Positions 17,590-26,820 of a stretch of DNA of 64,000 bases are shown here, in pieces. The notes beneath the pieces were generated by a model, which made no database searches, was not told where the DNA came from, and worked only from the letters and a program-made list of their open reading frames with translations. The position numbers were made by a program, and so were the translations under genes. Position 1 is the first letter of the stretch, and each line of letters begins with the position of its first letter. The DNA is from Streptomyces viridochromogenes DSM 40736 (lineage in GTDB: Bacteria; Actinomycetota; Actinomycetes; Streptomycetales; Streptomycetaceae), in the NCBI RefSeq assembly GCF_000158955.1, contig NZ_GG657757.1, positions 5,172,278 to 5,236,277 of the forward strand. Direction: 5' to 3'.

Positions 17590-17653
17590 CCACACGACGA
17601 CCAGACGACACCCCCCACCACAGCATCTTCGAGGTGAACAGCGGGATGGGCCG

Positions 17654-18880
17654 ATGAGCGACTGGACCGACCCTGCGGGAGGCGACCGCACGGGGCAGGA
17701 CCCGGCCAGGGTCCCGCCCCCGGCCTCTCGGATACCCCCGGCCTCTCGGGTCCCCCCGGCCTTCCGGGTACCCCCGCCCTCGACCCGCACCGCCCCCCTG
17801 CCCGGCATGCCCTCGCCCGCCGCCCCCGGCCGCTACGACGGCAGCGGCGAGGGGCACGGCGGACGCGGGGGCAGCAGGAACCGGCGGCGGCCCACGCGGC
17901 GCCGCCGGTTCCTGCGTACGGCGGCCGTCCTGTCGTCCGTGCTCCTGCTCGGCGGTGCCGGTACGTACGTCTGGGCCGACACCCGGCTCAACCAGGAGGT
18001 CGACCTCGGCGCGCTCGGCGCCCGGGTGCCGAGCGGTGAGGGCACCAACTACCTGGTCGTGGGCTCCGACAGCCGCGAGGGACTGTCGCAGCAGGACCGG
18101 AAGCAGCTGAACACCGGGTCGGCCGAGGGCCGCCGCACCGACTCGGTGATCCTGCTGCACACCGGGGCGAACGGCACCACCATGCTCAGCCTGCCCCGCG
18201 ACTCCTGGGTGACCCTGCCGCCGTACGTCGATCCCGACACCGGCAGGAGCTACCGCGCCGCGCCGAACAAACTCAACGCGGCGTTCTCGCTGGGCGGCCC
18301 CGACCTGCTCGTGCGGACCGTGGAACGCAACACCGGTGTGCGCGTCGACCACTACGCGGAGATCGGCTTCGCCGGGTTCGTGGGCGTGGTGGACGCCGTC
18401 GGCGGTGTGAACCTGTGCCTGGACAAGGCCGTACGGGACGAGGACTCCGGCGCGAACCTGCCCGCCGGCTGCCAGACCCTCGACGGCGCCGAGGCCCTCG
18501 CCTTCGTACGGCAGCGCAAGCAGGAAGCCAAGGGGGACCTCGGCCGGACCCGCAACCAGCAGAGATTCCTCGCCGCCCTCGCCCGCAAGGCCGCCACCCC
18601 GAAGACCCTCGCGGACCCGTCCAAGTCCTTCCCGACCCTGCGCGCCGGCCTCGACACACTCATCGTCGACGAGGGCACGGAGCTGCCCGACCTCATGTCG
18701 CTCTTCGAGGCCCTGCGCAAGGCCGCCTCAGGCGGGGGCCGGCAGCTCAACGTGCCCGTGGCCGACCCGAACCTGCGCACCTCCAAGGGCAGCGCGGTGA
18801 AATGGGACGACCGGCGGGCCCGCGCCCTGTTCACCGCACTGCGCAAGGACCGGACACCGCCGAGCACTCGGGGCGGCTAG
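17654..18880 (+). CDS. LytR-CpsA-Psr (LCP) family protein
   Basis: This encodes 408 residues. A Pro/Arg/Ser-rich cytoplasmic region (1 to about 85) is followed by one membrane helix (about 90-110) and an extracellular LCP domain. Typical LCP motifs are visible: LVVGSDSREG, RTDSVILLH, LSLPRDSWV, NKLNAAFSLGG, VVDAVGGV and ALAFVRQRK with GRTRNQQRF. These are the lipid-phosphate and catalytic Asp/Arg positions. LCP enzymes transfer wall polymers from lipid carriers to peptidoglycan. It lies 64 bp after the glycosyltransferase, so the two may form one envelope-polysaccharide unit. I chose ATG 17654 because it begins MSDWTDP; the upstream frame is not protein-like. Confidence 0.9.
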   Translation: MSDWTDPAGGDRTGQDPARVPPPASRIPPASRVPPAFRVPPPSTRTAPLPGMPSPAAPGRYDGSGEGHGGRGGSRNRRRPTRRRRFLRTAAVLSSVLLLGGAGTYVWADTRLNQEVDLGALGARVPSGEGTNYLVVGSDSREGLSQQDRKQLNTGSAEGRRTDSVILLHTGANGTTMLSLPRDSWVTLPPYVDPDTGRSYRAAPNKLNAAFSLGGPDLLVRTVERNTGVRVDHYAEIGFAGFVGVVDAVGGVNLCLDKAVRDEDSGANLPAGCQTLDGAEALAFVRQRKQEAKGDLGRTRNQQRFLAALARKAATPKTLADPSKSFPTLRAGLDTLIVDEGTELPDLMSLFEALRKAASGGGRQLNVPVADPNLRTSKGSAVKWDDRRARALFTALRKDRTPPSTRGG

Positions 18881-20055
18881 AGGAACGGCGTTCCCGGGTC
18901 CAGCCCCGCCAGCACCCTGCCGTACAGCTCCAGGTTGGTCGCCGGGTGGACGAACGCGTGCAGGTTCAGCGCCCGCAGATCGCGCACGGTCCGCTGGATC
19001 GGCACCTCCTCGTGCAGGGAGGACGCGCCCGAGGCCGACCCGATCAGCTCGGCGGCCTCCAGGCACAGCCGCGCCACATAGCCGCTCCGCGCCCGGACCC
19101 CGGCCCGTTCCTCGGTCGTGTACGGCTCCCCGCTCGCCGCCCGCGACTGCAGCAGCGCGATGATCTCGTCGGTCAGATGCTCGGCGCAGGAGATCTTCAA
19201 CGCCGCCTCGGCCGCCTGCAGATGCGTGACGGGCGCCTCGCTCTGCCGCTCGTAGAAGCTGTACGTGATGCCCCGCCGATGGATCCGCTCCCGGAACTCC
19301 GCCAGTGCCGAACGGGCGAGCCCGAGGGCGTTCGGGGTCGCCCAGGCGCAGAACATCAGCAGGACCGGCACCCGGTAGAACGGGTCGTCGGCGTTGGCCT
19401 TCGACGCGAACGAGCCGCCGAGCAGCGGCCCGACCGGCAGCACCCGGTGGGATGGTACGACGACGTCGTGCGCCACGACGGTGTTGCTGCCGCTGCCCGC
19501 GAGCCCCGACACCCGCCAGTCGTCGAGGATCTCCAGCTCGACCACGGGCACCGCGGTCCACACCGCGTCCGGCCGTCCCTCGACCCGGGCCGTCAGCAGA
19601 TGCCAGTCGGCGTCCCGGCATCCGGTGGCGAAGGGAGAGGTCCCGTTCACCACATAGCCGCCGTCGCCCGTCGGGACCGCCGTCGCGCCCGGGATCAGGG
19701 TGCCGCCGACCCGGACGTCGGGGCCGGTGAAGATCTCGTCCTGCGCCTCATCGGGGAAGAGCGCGGCGACGTACGCGCACCCCGCCTGGATCAGCGACAT
19801 GAAACCCGCCGAACCGCACGCGGCGGAGACCTCGGCCAGCGCGTCGACCTGGGTGCGCAGGGAGCTCTGGTAACCGCCGTACCGCCGGGGCACGTTCATC
19901 CGCTGGATCCCGGTGGCTGTCAGGGCCTCCACGACCTCCCGCGTCACCCGCCGCTCCCGCTCGGCACGCAGGGCGTGCTCGCGGACGAAGGGCCCGAGCG
20001 CACGCACGCGTTCGACCAGGTCCGTGTCGGTTCGAGGTGCCGTGCCCGAAGTCAT
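18877..20055 (-). CDS. Acyl-CoA dehydrogenase-like flavoprotein / flavin monooxygenase component
   Basis: This 392-residue protein has the acyl-CoA dehydrogenase fold order: a helical N-terminus (VREHALRAERERR), NVPRRYGGYQ, a beta domain with GTLIPGATA and SGLAGSGSNTVVAHDV, and a C-terminal helical domain with HEEVPIQRTVRDLRALN. The substrate region and the GSGSN segment resemble the FMN-dependent hydroxylase (DszC/HpaB-like) branch as much as true acyl-CoA dehydrogenases, so the substrate is unknown. It is convergent with the LCP gene: the two TAG stops share the tetramer CTAG at 18877-18880. Confidence 0.8.
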   Translation of the reverse strand: MTSGTAPRTDTDLVERVRALGPFVREHALRAERERRVTREVVEALTATGIQRMNVPRRYGGYQSSLRTQVDALAEVSAACGSAGFMSLIQAGCAYVAALFPDEAQDEIFTGPDVRVGGTLIPGATAVPTGDGGYVVNGTSPFATGCRDADWHLLTARVEGRPDAVWTAVPVVELEILDDWRVSGLAGSGSNTVVAHDVVVPSHRVLPVGPLLGGSFASKANADDPFYRVPVLLMFCAWATPNALGLARSALAEFRERIHRRGITYSFYERQSEAPVTHLQAAEAALKISCAEHLTDEIIALLQSRAASGEPYTTEERAGVRARSGYVARLCLEAAELIGSASGASSLHEEVPIQRTVRDLRALNLHAFVHPATNLELYGRVLAGLDPGTPFL

Positions 20056-20086
20056 GGCTGCACCGTGAACCCCCGCACGTCCGGTG

Positions 20087-21322
20087 TCAACGGGCCCTTG
20101 CGCGCGATGAGTTGAACCCCGCCAAGGGGGACGTGAGTGAGCCGTACCCCGTCGCGGCCCACACGCTTCGTCCGCCCGGCAGCTCGAAGTAGGGGACCGC
20201 GCGGCCGTCCTGCGCCGTGTCGGTCAGCACCTCGGGCGCGCGGCGCCCCCGCAGCGCGTCCGCGCACTCCTCGCACACCGCCACGTCGAGCCGCTCCCGC
20301 CGGCCGAGCGGACGCCAGCCGGTGCGGCGGGCGGCACGGCCGTGCAGCGGGTTGAAGAAGCAGAGGGGCAGGCCGGGGGAGCCGGCCAGGGCGTCGCGGC
20401 CCTCCTGGACCAGGGCCAGTACGCCCGCCAGGTCCGGCAGACCCCGGGCCTCGTCGAGGACCGTGCCGGCGGCGGCGTAGGCGTCGAGGGCGTGCTGGAG
20501 GCCGGGTGTCGTGGCGACGTCGGCGGCCTGGGTCGTCTCGCCGAGGGCCAGGACCTCCGCCTCCGCCCGGCGCCGCAGCTCCGCCTCGTCGGCCGCGCGT
20601 GCCGTTGCGAACACCAGCTGGGGTACGGCCGGAGCGGGCTCGCGGGAACGGAGCAGGGTACGGGTCGCGAGGACGGTCAGGGCCAGCACGGGAACTGCGA
20701 TCAGGGACCACAGCAGCCAACCGGAGTCGGAGTCGGAGCCGGAGTTGGAGCCCGACTTGGCGGGCGGGGAGCCACCGCCCAGGTCCGCCGTCGCCTCCTC
20801 GTACCGCTGCCGGCCCTTGCCCTCCGCCACCAGGTCCACCGCCTTGGCGGTCACATCGGCCAGCCCGGCGTCCCGCATCTCGTCGAGGAGACCGGCGGCG
20901 GACACGGCGTCGCGGGTCTGGTGGGTGTCGGACGGCCACTCGTATCCCTTGAGGGAGTCCGAAAAATCGCTGTCCGTCGTGATGAGGATGAGCTCCCGCC
21001 GCTCCGGAAGCCGGTCCCGGACGGTCCCCGCCAGGACGTCGGAGTCGCCGTCGAACGCGTCGCCCTTGGTGAGGGGCCTGAGCACGACCTTGATGGGCAG
21101 GCCCGTCCGGCGGATCCGCTCCGCCAACTGCCGCTGCCGTGCGGGCGGCACGGCGTCGGCGTAGGACTCGTCGACGTAGACGGGGGAGGTGCGCAGGGCG
21201 CTCGCGATGCGCTGCCCGGCGCTCGGACCGTCGCCGTCCGCCGCCCGGGCGGGCGTGCCGGCGAGGGCCGTCAGCAACAGCGCCGCGAGGGCGGTGATCA
21301 CGCGCTTGACGTCAGTGGACAC
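20087..21322 (-). CDS. Secreted/membrane protein with NPLHG-Cys signature (short paralogue)
   Basis: This encodes 411 residues from GTG 21322, overlapping the stop of the upstream paralogue by 11 bp. A signal peptide ends near ARAA. An extracellular alpha/beta domain (SPVYVDESYADAVPPA, KVVLRPL, ELILITTDSDF) is followed by a Ser/Gly/Asp linker and a membrane helix (WSLIAVPVLALTVLAT). The cytoplasmic part is helical and carries CFFNPLHG and, about 25 residues on, VCEECADAL. These Cys/His residues could bind a metal. The upstream protein has the same signature. The family is unrecognised; the outer domain recalls TPM-like domains only vaguely. Confidence 0.65.
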   Translation of the reverse strand: MSTDVKRVITALAALLLTALAGTPARAADGDGPSAGQRIASALRTSPVYVDESYADAVPPARQRQLAERIRRTGLPIKVVLRPLTKGDAFDGDSDVLAGTVRDRLPERRELILITTDSDFSDSLKGYEWPSDTHQTRDAVSAAGLLDEMRDAGLADVTAKAVDLVAEGKGRQRYEEATADLGGGSPPAKSGSNSGSDSDSGWLLWSLIAVPVLALTVLATRTLLRSREPAPAVPQLVFATARAADEAELRRRAEAEVLALGETTQAADVATTPGLQHALDAYAAAGTVLDEARGLPDLAGVLALVQEGRDALAGSPGLPLCFFNPLHGRAARRTGWRPLGRRERLDVAVCEECADALRGRRAPEVLTDTAQDGRAVPYFELPGGRSVWAATGYGSLTSPLAGFNSSRARAR

Positions 21323-23399
21323 CTGCGGTCTCCCTCACCTTCTCGATGACCCGGGCGATTCCGTCCGGTACGGCCGACAGCGGGCCGTCGGTCGCCTCGT
21401 AGTACGGGGGGCGGCTGCCGCCGGACTCGGAGCCGGGCAGCTTCAGCAGCCGGTCCGGCATGCCGCCCGGCTCGGCGACGGCCGTGTCGCGGCAGGGATC
21501 GCAGACCGGCAGCATGCGTCGGCTGTTGCCTTGCCTGGAGACACGCACGTGACGGCGGCCGACGGCGGGCCCGTGCAGGGGGTTGACGCCGCAGCACTGC
21601 TCCGTCGGCTCACCAGCGAGCGCGGCGCGGCCCGCTCGCGCGAGCACGATGACGGCGACCAGGGTCGCCGGGTCCGCGCCCCGTTCCCGGGTGCGGCCGG
21701 GGTCGCCGTCGACGAGGAGCAGCGCCGCGTCGAGGCAGTCCCAGGCACGCCCGTGCTCGTCCTGGTCATTGAACTCCCGGACCAGTGACGTGAGTTCCGT
21801 GTGCGCGGTACGCCGAAGGGTCGATGCCGATACCGATGCCGGCGCCGATGTGGACGCCGGCGCCGACGCCGGTGAATCGGGCGCGGCGGAGCGTCGCCGT
21901 AGCAGGGCGCCGACGATCCACGCCAGCCCGGCCGCGACCCCGGACAGCAGGAGCGCCAGGAAGGCGCCCACGAACAGGCCGGGCCAGAAGTCGGTGGCGA
22001 AGAGGGGCGGGAGGGCGTGCTCCTCGGCGGCCCTCGGAGCGGGAGCCGGTGCGGATTCGGACTCGGGCCGGTCCGTGCGCGGGGTCTCGTCGAGGAAGGT
22101 CATCAGCGCGTCGAGGCGCTCGCCCATGAGGTGGTCGTCGGCCTCGTCCGCCTTGCTGTCGCCGTACGCGACGGAGTCCGGCAGGTCCAGGAAGAGGTGG
22201 TTGGAGTCCAGGCGCAGGCCGTGGTTGTAGACGTCGATCGTGCCGTCGGCCGGATCGGCCACCACGTACACCCCGTCCACGTCCACCTTGGCGTGCACGG
22301 CCGCGGCGAACAGGTCCGCGTCGCCGGCCGACTCGCTCTCGGGTGTCTGCGGCACGAGGGAGACGTACACCGGGCCGCCGCCGTCGGAACGCCGGAAGTC
22401 CCGGATCCGGTCGTGCAGCCGGTCCCGTTGCCGGTCGTCGAGGACGCGCGGGCTCTCCGGGTCCGCGTACACGGGGTCCTGCTTCAGGCCCGCAGCGACC
22501 CGTTCGACACGGGCGGAGAGGTCGGCGGGGGAGGGGATGCGCGCAGCGCTGGACCTGGTCTGGTCGAAGACTGCGGGGGCGGTGAGGGCGATCGCGGCGG
22601 CGGTGAGGACCGCCGTGCCGGGCACGACCCAGCGGGGCAGACGCCGCCCGGCCCCGGAATGCCGGCGGCGGCGCCGTACGTACCCGGCCGACAGCATGAT
22701 CAGCAGCGGTACAAAGGTCAGCAACGTCCCCGTCAGGAGCGACTGGTTGTTGCGGTCGGACGGGCCGATGTACATCTCGGCGGGCTCGTCGTTCCCGTGC
22801 TTCGCGCGCGCCTCCTCGGCCCGGGCCGTGGCCTTCTCGCCGCCCAGGGCGATGACGTCGACGAAACGCTCGAAGCTGAGCAGCGGGCCCGCGTCGTAGG
22901 GGAGTTCGTAGAGCGAGACGGTCGAGGCGGCGTCGGCCGGTGCGCGCACGCCGTAGGCCGTGGCCTCCGCGACCTCCCCTTCGTCGACCAGCACGTACAG
23001 CCCGTCCCGGCCGAGCCGGTCGTGTACGGCGCCGAGCAACTGCCTGCCGTCGATGCTGCTCAGGGAGGGCAGGACCAGGACGTAGGTCGGGACGCCGGTC
23101 CGTTTCGCGAGCCGGGCGAAGTCGGGGGCCGTGGACACCGGGAGTTCGCGGGGGAGTTGGTCGGTGACGTAGACCGGGTTCTCGCGGAGGCGGTCGGCGA
23201 GGTAGGCGGCCTGGGTGGCCGGGGTGGTGCCCGCTGCCAGGGACCGCGTGCCGTCCGCTGCCCGGGCCGGGGCGGTGGCGGTTGCGAAGAGGGCCGTCAG
23301 CGCGCTGAGGGCCAGCAGCAGCCGGAGGAGCCGGGTCTGGCCGCTGCTCCCTGGCGCAATGTGCCCTGCGTGCGCCCCGTTTGCCGTGACTGCCCTCAT
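21312..23399 (-). CDS. Large membrane protein with two PVYV domains and NPLHG-Cys signature
   Basis: This encodes 695 residues from ATG 23399. A signal sequence or first helix (about 20-45) leads to an extracellular domain (NPVYVTDQLPRELPV, GLYVLVDEG) and a membrane helix near LLTFVPLLIMLSAG. A second helix follows at WVVPGTAVLTAAAIALT. A second copy of the outer domain (DPVYADPESPRVLDD, GVYVVADPADG) is followed by another helix (WPGLFVGAFLALLLSGV). The C-terminus is cytoplasmic with CCGVNPLHG and LPVCDPCRD. The internal duplication and the shared signature link it to the next gene. The function is unknown; sensing with a metal site on the inner side is one possibility. Confidence 0.65.
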   Translation of the reverse strand: MRAVTANGAHAGHIAPGSSGQTRLLRLLLALSALTALFATATAPARAADGTRSLAAGTTPATQAAYLADRLRENPVYVTDQLPRELPVSTAPDFARLAKRTGVPTYVLVLPSLSSIDGRQLLGAVHDRLGRDGLYVLVDEGEVAEATAYGVRAPADAASTVSLYELPYDAGPLLSFERFVDVIALGGEKATARAEEARAKHGNDEPAEMYIGPSDRNNQSLLTGTLLTFVPLLIMLSAGYVRRRRRHSGAGRRLPRWVVPGTAVLTAAAIALTAPAVFDQTRSSAARIPSPADLSARVERVAAGLKQDPVYADPESPRVLDDRQRDRLHDRIRDFRRSDGGGPVYVSLVPQTPESESAGDADLFAAAVHAKVDVDGVYVVADPADGTIDVYNHGLRLDSNHLFLDLPDSVAYGDSKADEADDHLMGERLDALMTFLDETPRTDRPESESAPAPAPRAAEEHALPPLFATDFWPGLFVGAFLALLLSGVAAGLAWIVGALLRRRSAAPDSPASAPASTSAPASVSASTLRRTAHTELTSLVREFNDQDEHGRAWDCLDAALLLVDGDPGRTRERGADPATLVAVIVLARAGRAALAGEPTEQCCGVNPLHGPAVGRRHVRVSRQGNSRRMLPVCDPCRDTAVAEPGGMPDRLLKLPGSESGGSRPPYYEATDGPLSAVPDGIARVIEKVRETAGVH

Positions 23400-23953
23400 C
23401 GGTGTTCCCCCGTGGTCCGATCGCTGTCCGGGCCGCACTCTACTCGGGGCTTCGCGAGTGCTACAGATCGCCCGGTCGCGGCCGGGCCGATTCCCCGGCG
23501 GGGCCCATCAGGATCGAGTGGGTCTCGTGGAGGTCGTTCCCGGCCTTCACCGGAACGCGGCCTCGACCAGGACGATTCCGCTCGGGAGCGGTCCGGGCGA
23601 GGGCGCCGGGGGCGGGCCCAGAGGACGGGGAAGTCGTCGACCTCGTTCTCGCGGTCCTCGGGCTTGCCGAATCGCGGGCCCGCTGCCGAAGGGGCTGCCG
23701 GAGGCGCCTTCGATGTCGGCGACGAGGTTGGCGATGAGGGGGATTCCGAAGGCCGACGCACGGCGGGTGCGCCGCGCCGCGTGGTCCGCCGTGGGGCGGG
23801 GTGTGGACCGGGCCGGGGGCCAGCCCGGGAGTTCGCCCTGGATGTCGCTCCGCCGCGGGTCCCGGAACCAGCGGCACCCGGCCACCGCCGCCGCCTGGCC
23901 GGAGGCGAACCGGGCCGCGGTGTGCTGAGCAGCAGATCCTCGTTCGCGCCGGT
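23400..23953. other. Stretch with possible gene relics
   Basis: About 550 bp lie between the large membrane protein and the lipoprotein. Minus-strand frames contain short protein-like pieces (AFGIPLIANLVADIEG, DDFPVLWARP, GNDLHETHSILMG) in different frames. This suggests an unidentified degraded gene, but no intact CDS can be supported. Confidence 0.35.
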
Positions 23954-24673
23954 TCAGCCCAGCTTCGCGTTCTGCGCCTTCACCACCTTCGCCGAGAGCT
24001 TCGCGTCCCCTGGCCGGTCCTGGACCATGGCCATGCCGTCGACCGAGAAGTAGACGGCGACGACGTCACCGCTGCGGACGGCCTGGGCGTGCATGGTGTG
24101 GGTGATGCCCTGGAAGGTCGTCGTGGCGCGGAACGCGAGCGACTCGTCACCGGCCTTGGCCACGGGCTTCTCGGCGGCGACGGAGTCGTACCTGCTCGTA
24201 CCGTTCGCCTTCGCCGTGAAGCCACCGCCGCACGCGTCAACTCCCTTGGACAGCCCGGCAAACGCCGACTCCGCCTTGCCCGGGGCGTACGTCGTGAGCG
24301 TGATGTACGTGAACTTGCTTCCCTCCGGAACATGGCGGGTCAGGTCGGCCTGCGGCTCGCCGACAGCCAGTTGGTTCATCGCGAGGGCCAGCTGGGCACA
24401 GGCCGGCTTGTCGACCGTCACGTCGTCCGCGGACTTGGCGAAGACGTACTCGTCGTCCTTCTTCGAAGGGGCCTTCACATCGAGGCCGGGCACATCGGCC
24501 TTGGTGATCATCAACTTCGCGAGCCGCTCGGCCGGAGTCACCTGCTTCGCCCGGGCGGCGGTGGGCTCGGGCTTGTCGGCCGCCGCGTCCGAGCCGGTGC
24601 TCCCGCCGCACGCGGTGAGCGTGGTGAGGGACAGCAGGGAAAGGGCGCAGACGGCGAGCACGGCTCGCTTCAT
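23954..24673 (-). CDS. Lipoprotein, function unknown
   Basis: This is a 239-residue lipoprotein with the signal MKRAVLAVCALSLLSL and the lipobox LTAC (Cys22). The mature domain alternates strands and helices (LMITKADVPGLDV, YITLTTYAPGKAESAF, VAVYFSVDGMAMV) with a central Cys pair. The layout is like the sensor-type lipoproteins common in Streptomyces, which often follow the order MITKADVPG.. then A..F. It has no obvious operon partner. It is not clearly related to the A-family lipoproteins. Confidence 0.75.
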   Translation of the reverse strand: MKRAVLAVCALSLLSLTTLTACGGSTGSDAAADKPEPTAARAKQVTPAERLAKLMITKADVPGLDVKAPSKKDDEYVFAKSADDVTVDKPACAQLALAMNQLAVGEPQADLTRHVPEGSKFTYITLTTYAPGKAESAFAGLSKGVDACGGGFTAKANGTSRYDSVAAEKPVAKAGDESLAFRATTTFQGITHTMHAQAVRSGDVVAVYFSVDGMAMVQDRPGDAKLSAKVVKAQNAKLG

Positions 24674-25171
24674 GAGGGACTCCTCGTGGGGGGATGACGA
24701 CCTGGATGAGGACGCCGCCGCACTTTACTGAACCCACCGTCCGCTTCCGACGGTCCATCCCCCCATGGCGTTCACGCCTTCACCCCCACGAGGCAAGAGC
24801 GCGTAACAGCGCGGCCTCGACTTCGTGAGTGAACCGTGCAGGCATGATGGCCGGGAGGTGACGAACGCCCCAGGGTGGGTGTGCCCCGGTGGACGGGGTC
24901 GATTCGCTTCAGCACAGCTGACCTGTCGTTTCGACCCATTGCCCAACGGGGCCGCGTCCGGCGGAAGTTGCAGATGGGTAACGGCGCGCGCGGTGCGTTC
25001 CCTGAGTTTGGACGCGCCTTGAGGGGCTTATGTGCGGCTGATACGGTGCCATGGCTTGACACTCACTTCGGCGCTGGCTATTCGGCCAGCTCAGGCACTG
25101 CTTCGAAGGGCCGAGAAGTGTGAAGTGTCCTATTTGGTAAATAACTTCTTGGGTGTACGGGGAGCGGTTGC
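24674..25171. other. Intergenic region upstream of the pilus locus
   Basis: This 498-bp region between divergent genes should hold the promoter of the Tad/Flp operon. An inverted AGAAGT...ACTTCT pair lies close upstream of the CpaB-like gene. I see no supported gene. Confidence 0.4.
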
Positions 25172-25900
25172 GTGAAGATCCAAGAGCGTACGGGGGCGGG
25201 CGCCGGTCGTTCCGCCGCTCCGGCCCAGCCGTCGGTCGGCGACCGGCTTCCCACACCACCTCGCGAGCGCAAACCGGCCCTGGCCGCGCTCGCGGTGCTG
25301 CTCATCCTCGTGGGCGCGCTGGGCGCGACGATGCTCGTGCTGCAGGCCGGTGAACGGATCGAGGTCGTCAAGGTGACGAAGGACGTCCAGGCCGGAGAGT
25401 CCCTCGAGGACTCCGACGTGACCTCCGTGATGGTCGCCAAGGACGACGCCATCCACTACATCGAGTGGTCGCAGCTGAAGACCATCCAGACCTACAAGGC
25501 CAAGTCGACGATCTACAAGGGGACCCTCGCCGTCGGTGAGATGTTCGCCAAGACGGCGAGCCTCCCCGCCGGCAAGGCCTCCGTGGGCCTCGCCCTCAAG
25601 GAGGGCACGTACCCCGCGGACATCAAGTCCGGCGACGTCGTCTCCGCCTACCGCGTCAGCACCACCGGTTCCAGCTCGAACAACTCCGACAGCGACACCG
25701 GCTCGGGCGGCACCTCGACCTCCGGCAGCGGTGCCATCGTCGAGAACGCGCGCGTGAACAACGTCAACGAGGACGACGACGCTACCGTGAGCACGGGCAA
25801 CCTCTCGCTCACCCTCCTCGTCGACGAGGCCGACGCGGCCGCGCTCGCCTCCGCGGCGGCCGCGAACCAGGTCGCCATCGTGCACGTCCCCGGCAACTAG
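25172..25900 (+). CDS. CpaB/RcpC-like SAF-domain pilus assembly protein
   Basis: This encodes 242 residues from GTG 25172 behind a GGGGAG box. A Pro/Arg-rich start and one membrane helix (PALAALAVLLILVGALGATM) precede an extracytoplasmic SAF-like domain (VTKDVQAGESLEDSDVTSVM, TLAVGEMF). A Ser/Gly/Asp linker and a final beta region (LTLLVDEADAAALASAAA) follow. This is the CpaB/RcpC arrangement, in which the SAF domain is thought to act at the envelope in Flp pilus assembly. It is the first gene of the Tad locus, 17 bp before the CpaE-like gene. Confidence 0.75.
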   Translation: MKIQERTGAGAGRSAAPAQPSVGDRLPTPPRERKPALAALAVLLILVGALGATMLVLQAGERIEVVKVTKDVQAGESLEDSDVTSVMVAKDDAIHYIEWSQLKTIQTYKAKSTIYKGTLAVGEMFAKTASLPAGKASVGLALKEGTYPADIKSGDVVSAYRVSTTGSSSNNSDSDTGSGGTSTSGSGAIVENARVNNVNEDDDATVSTGNLSLTLLVDEADAAALASAAAANQVAIVHVPGN

Positions 25901-25917
25901 AAGGCGGCACCCGACCC

Positions 25918-26820
25918 ATGGCGCTCATCGCTCTCGCCGCCGACAAGGGTTCCCCCGGCGTCACCACCGCGGCCGTCGCCCTCTCGGCGGTCTGGCCGCG
26001 GCGTGTCCTGCTCGCCGAGGCGGACCCGGCGGGCGGTGACCTCGTCTACCGCAGTGCCGCCGCGCACGGGGGGCCGCTCGACCCCAACACCGGCATGCTG
26101 TCCATCGCCGCGACCGCGCGCCGCGGACTCGCGCCGGACCAGCTCTGGGACCACGTACAGCCGCTCAGCGGCGGCCTCGAGGTGCTCGTCGGGCTCGGCA
26201 TCTCCGAGCAGGCGGCCGGTCTCGCGGGGCTGTGGCCGACCCTCGGGCACGCCTTCTCCTCCCTCGCCGACTCCCCGCACGCCGCCGCCGACGTCATCGC
26301 CGACTGCGGCCGCATCAGCGGGGACACCCCCGCCGTCGAGCTGTTCCCGCACGCCTCGCTCGTGCTGCTCATCTCGCGCACCGAGCCGGAGGCCCTCGCC
26401 CGCGTCCGCGACCGTGCCGCCGCCCTGGCCGGCAAGCTGCACGGCGGCCCGCGCGGCGCCGCGACCCTCGCCAACCCGGTGATCGGCGTCGTGCTGATCG
26501 CCGACACGGGCACGGCGGGCAAGCTCGCCTCGCAGGTCAACGACATGCTCGTGCACGCCCAGACCGGCGCCCGCGTGGTCGGCACCATCGCCGACGACCC
26601 GGCCGGCGCCGACCAGCTGGCCGGCCGCAGGCGCGGCCGTCTCGACAAGTCGCTGCTGATCCGCTCGGCCCGCAAGGTCGCCGCCGACCTGTACCAGCAG
26701 TACGGCGCCGTCTGGGCCGCCTCCGCCCAGGCGAACCAGGCCCACCAGGCTCAGCAGGCCCAGCACGTCCAGCACCAGCACCCGGGTCCGATGCAGGGCC
26801 ACGCGGGGGCCGGCACATGA
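25918..26820 (+). CDS. CpaE/TadZ-like MinD/ParA-family protein
   Basis: This is a 300-residue protein of the MinD/ParA fold. The N-terminus ALIALAADKGSPGVTTAAVA corresponds to the deviant Walker A region, but the usual KGGVGKTT reads KGSPGVTT, so the second lysine is missing. Other segments fit the fold: LLAEADPAGGDL and VIADCGRI. TadZ/CpaE proteins often have degenerate nucleotide sites and localise the pilus machine at the pole or membrane. The C-terminus has a Gln/His-rich tail. The stop overlaps the tadA start as ATGA. Confidence 0.75.
   Translation: MALIALAADKGSPGVTTAAVALSAVWPRRVLLAEADPAGGDLVYRSAAAHGGPLDPNTGMLSIAATARRGLAPDQLWDHVQPLSGGLEVLVGLGISEQAAGLAGLWPTLGHAFSSLADSPHAAADVIADCGRISGDTPAVELFPHASLVLLISRTEPEALARVRDRAAALAGKLHGGPRGAATLANPVIGVVLIADTGTAGKLASQVNDMLVHAQTGARVVGTIADDPAGADQLAGRRRGRLDKSLLIRSARKVAADLYQQYGAVWAASAQANQAHQAQQAQHVQHQHPGPMQGHAGAGT

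Noticed and set aside
15277..17808. 843-aa ORF on the minus strand
   Set aside because: It lies fully opposite the deacetylase/glycosyltransferase gene, has low-complexity Pro/Gly/Arg composition and no family motif. It is a high-GC shadow.
22017..24053. 678-aa plus-strand ORF
   Set aside because: It is antisense to the large membrane protein with a signal peptide and ordered domains; the plus frame is Gly/Arg-rich without motifs.
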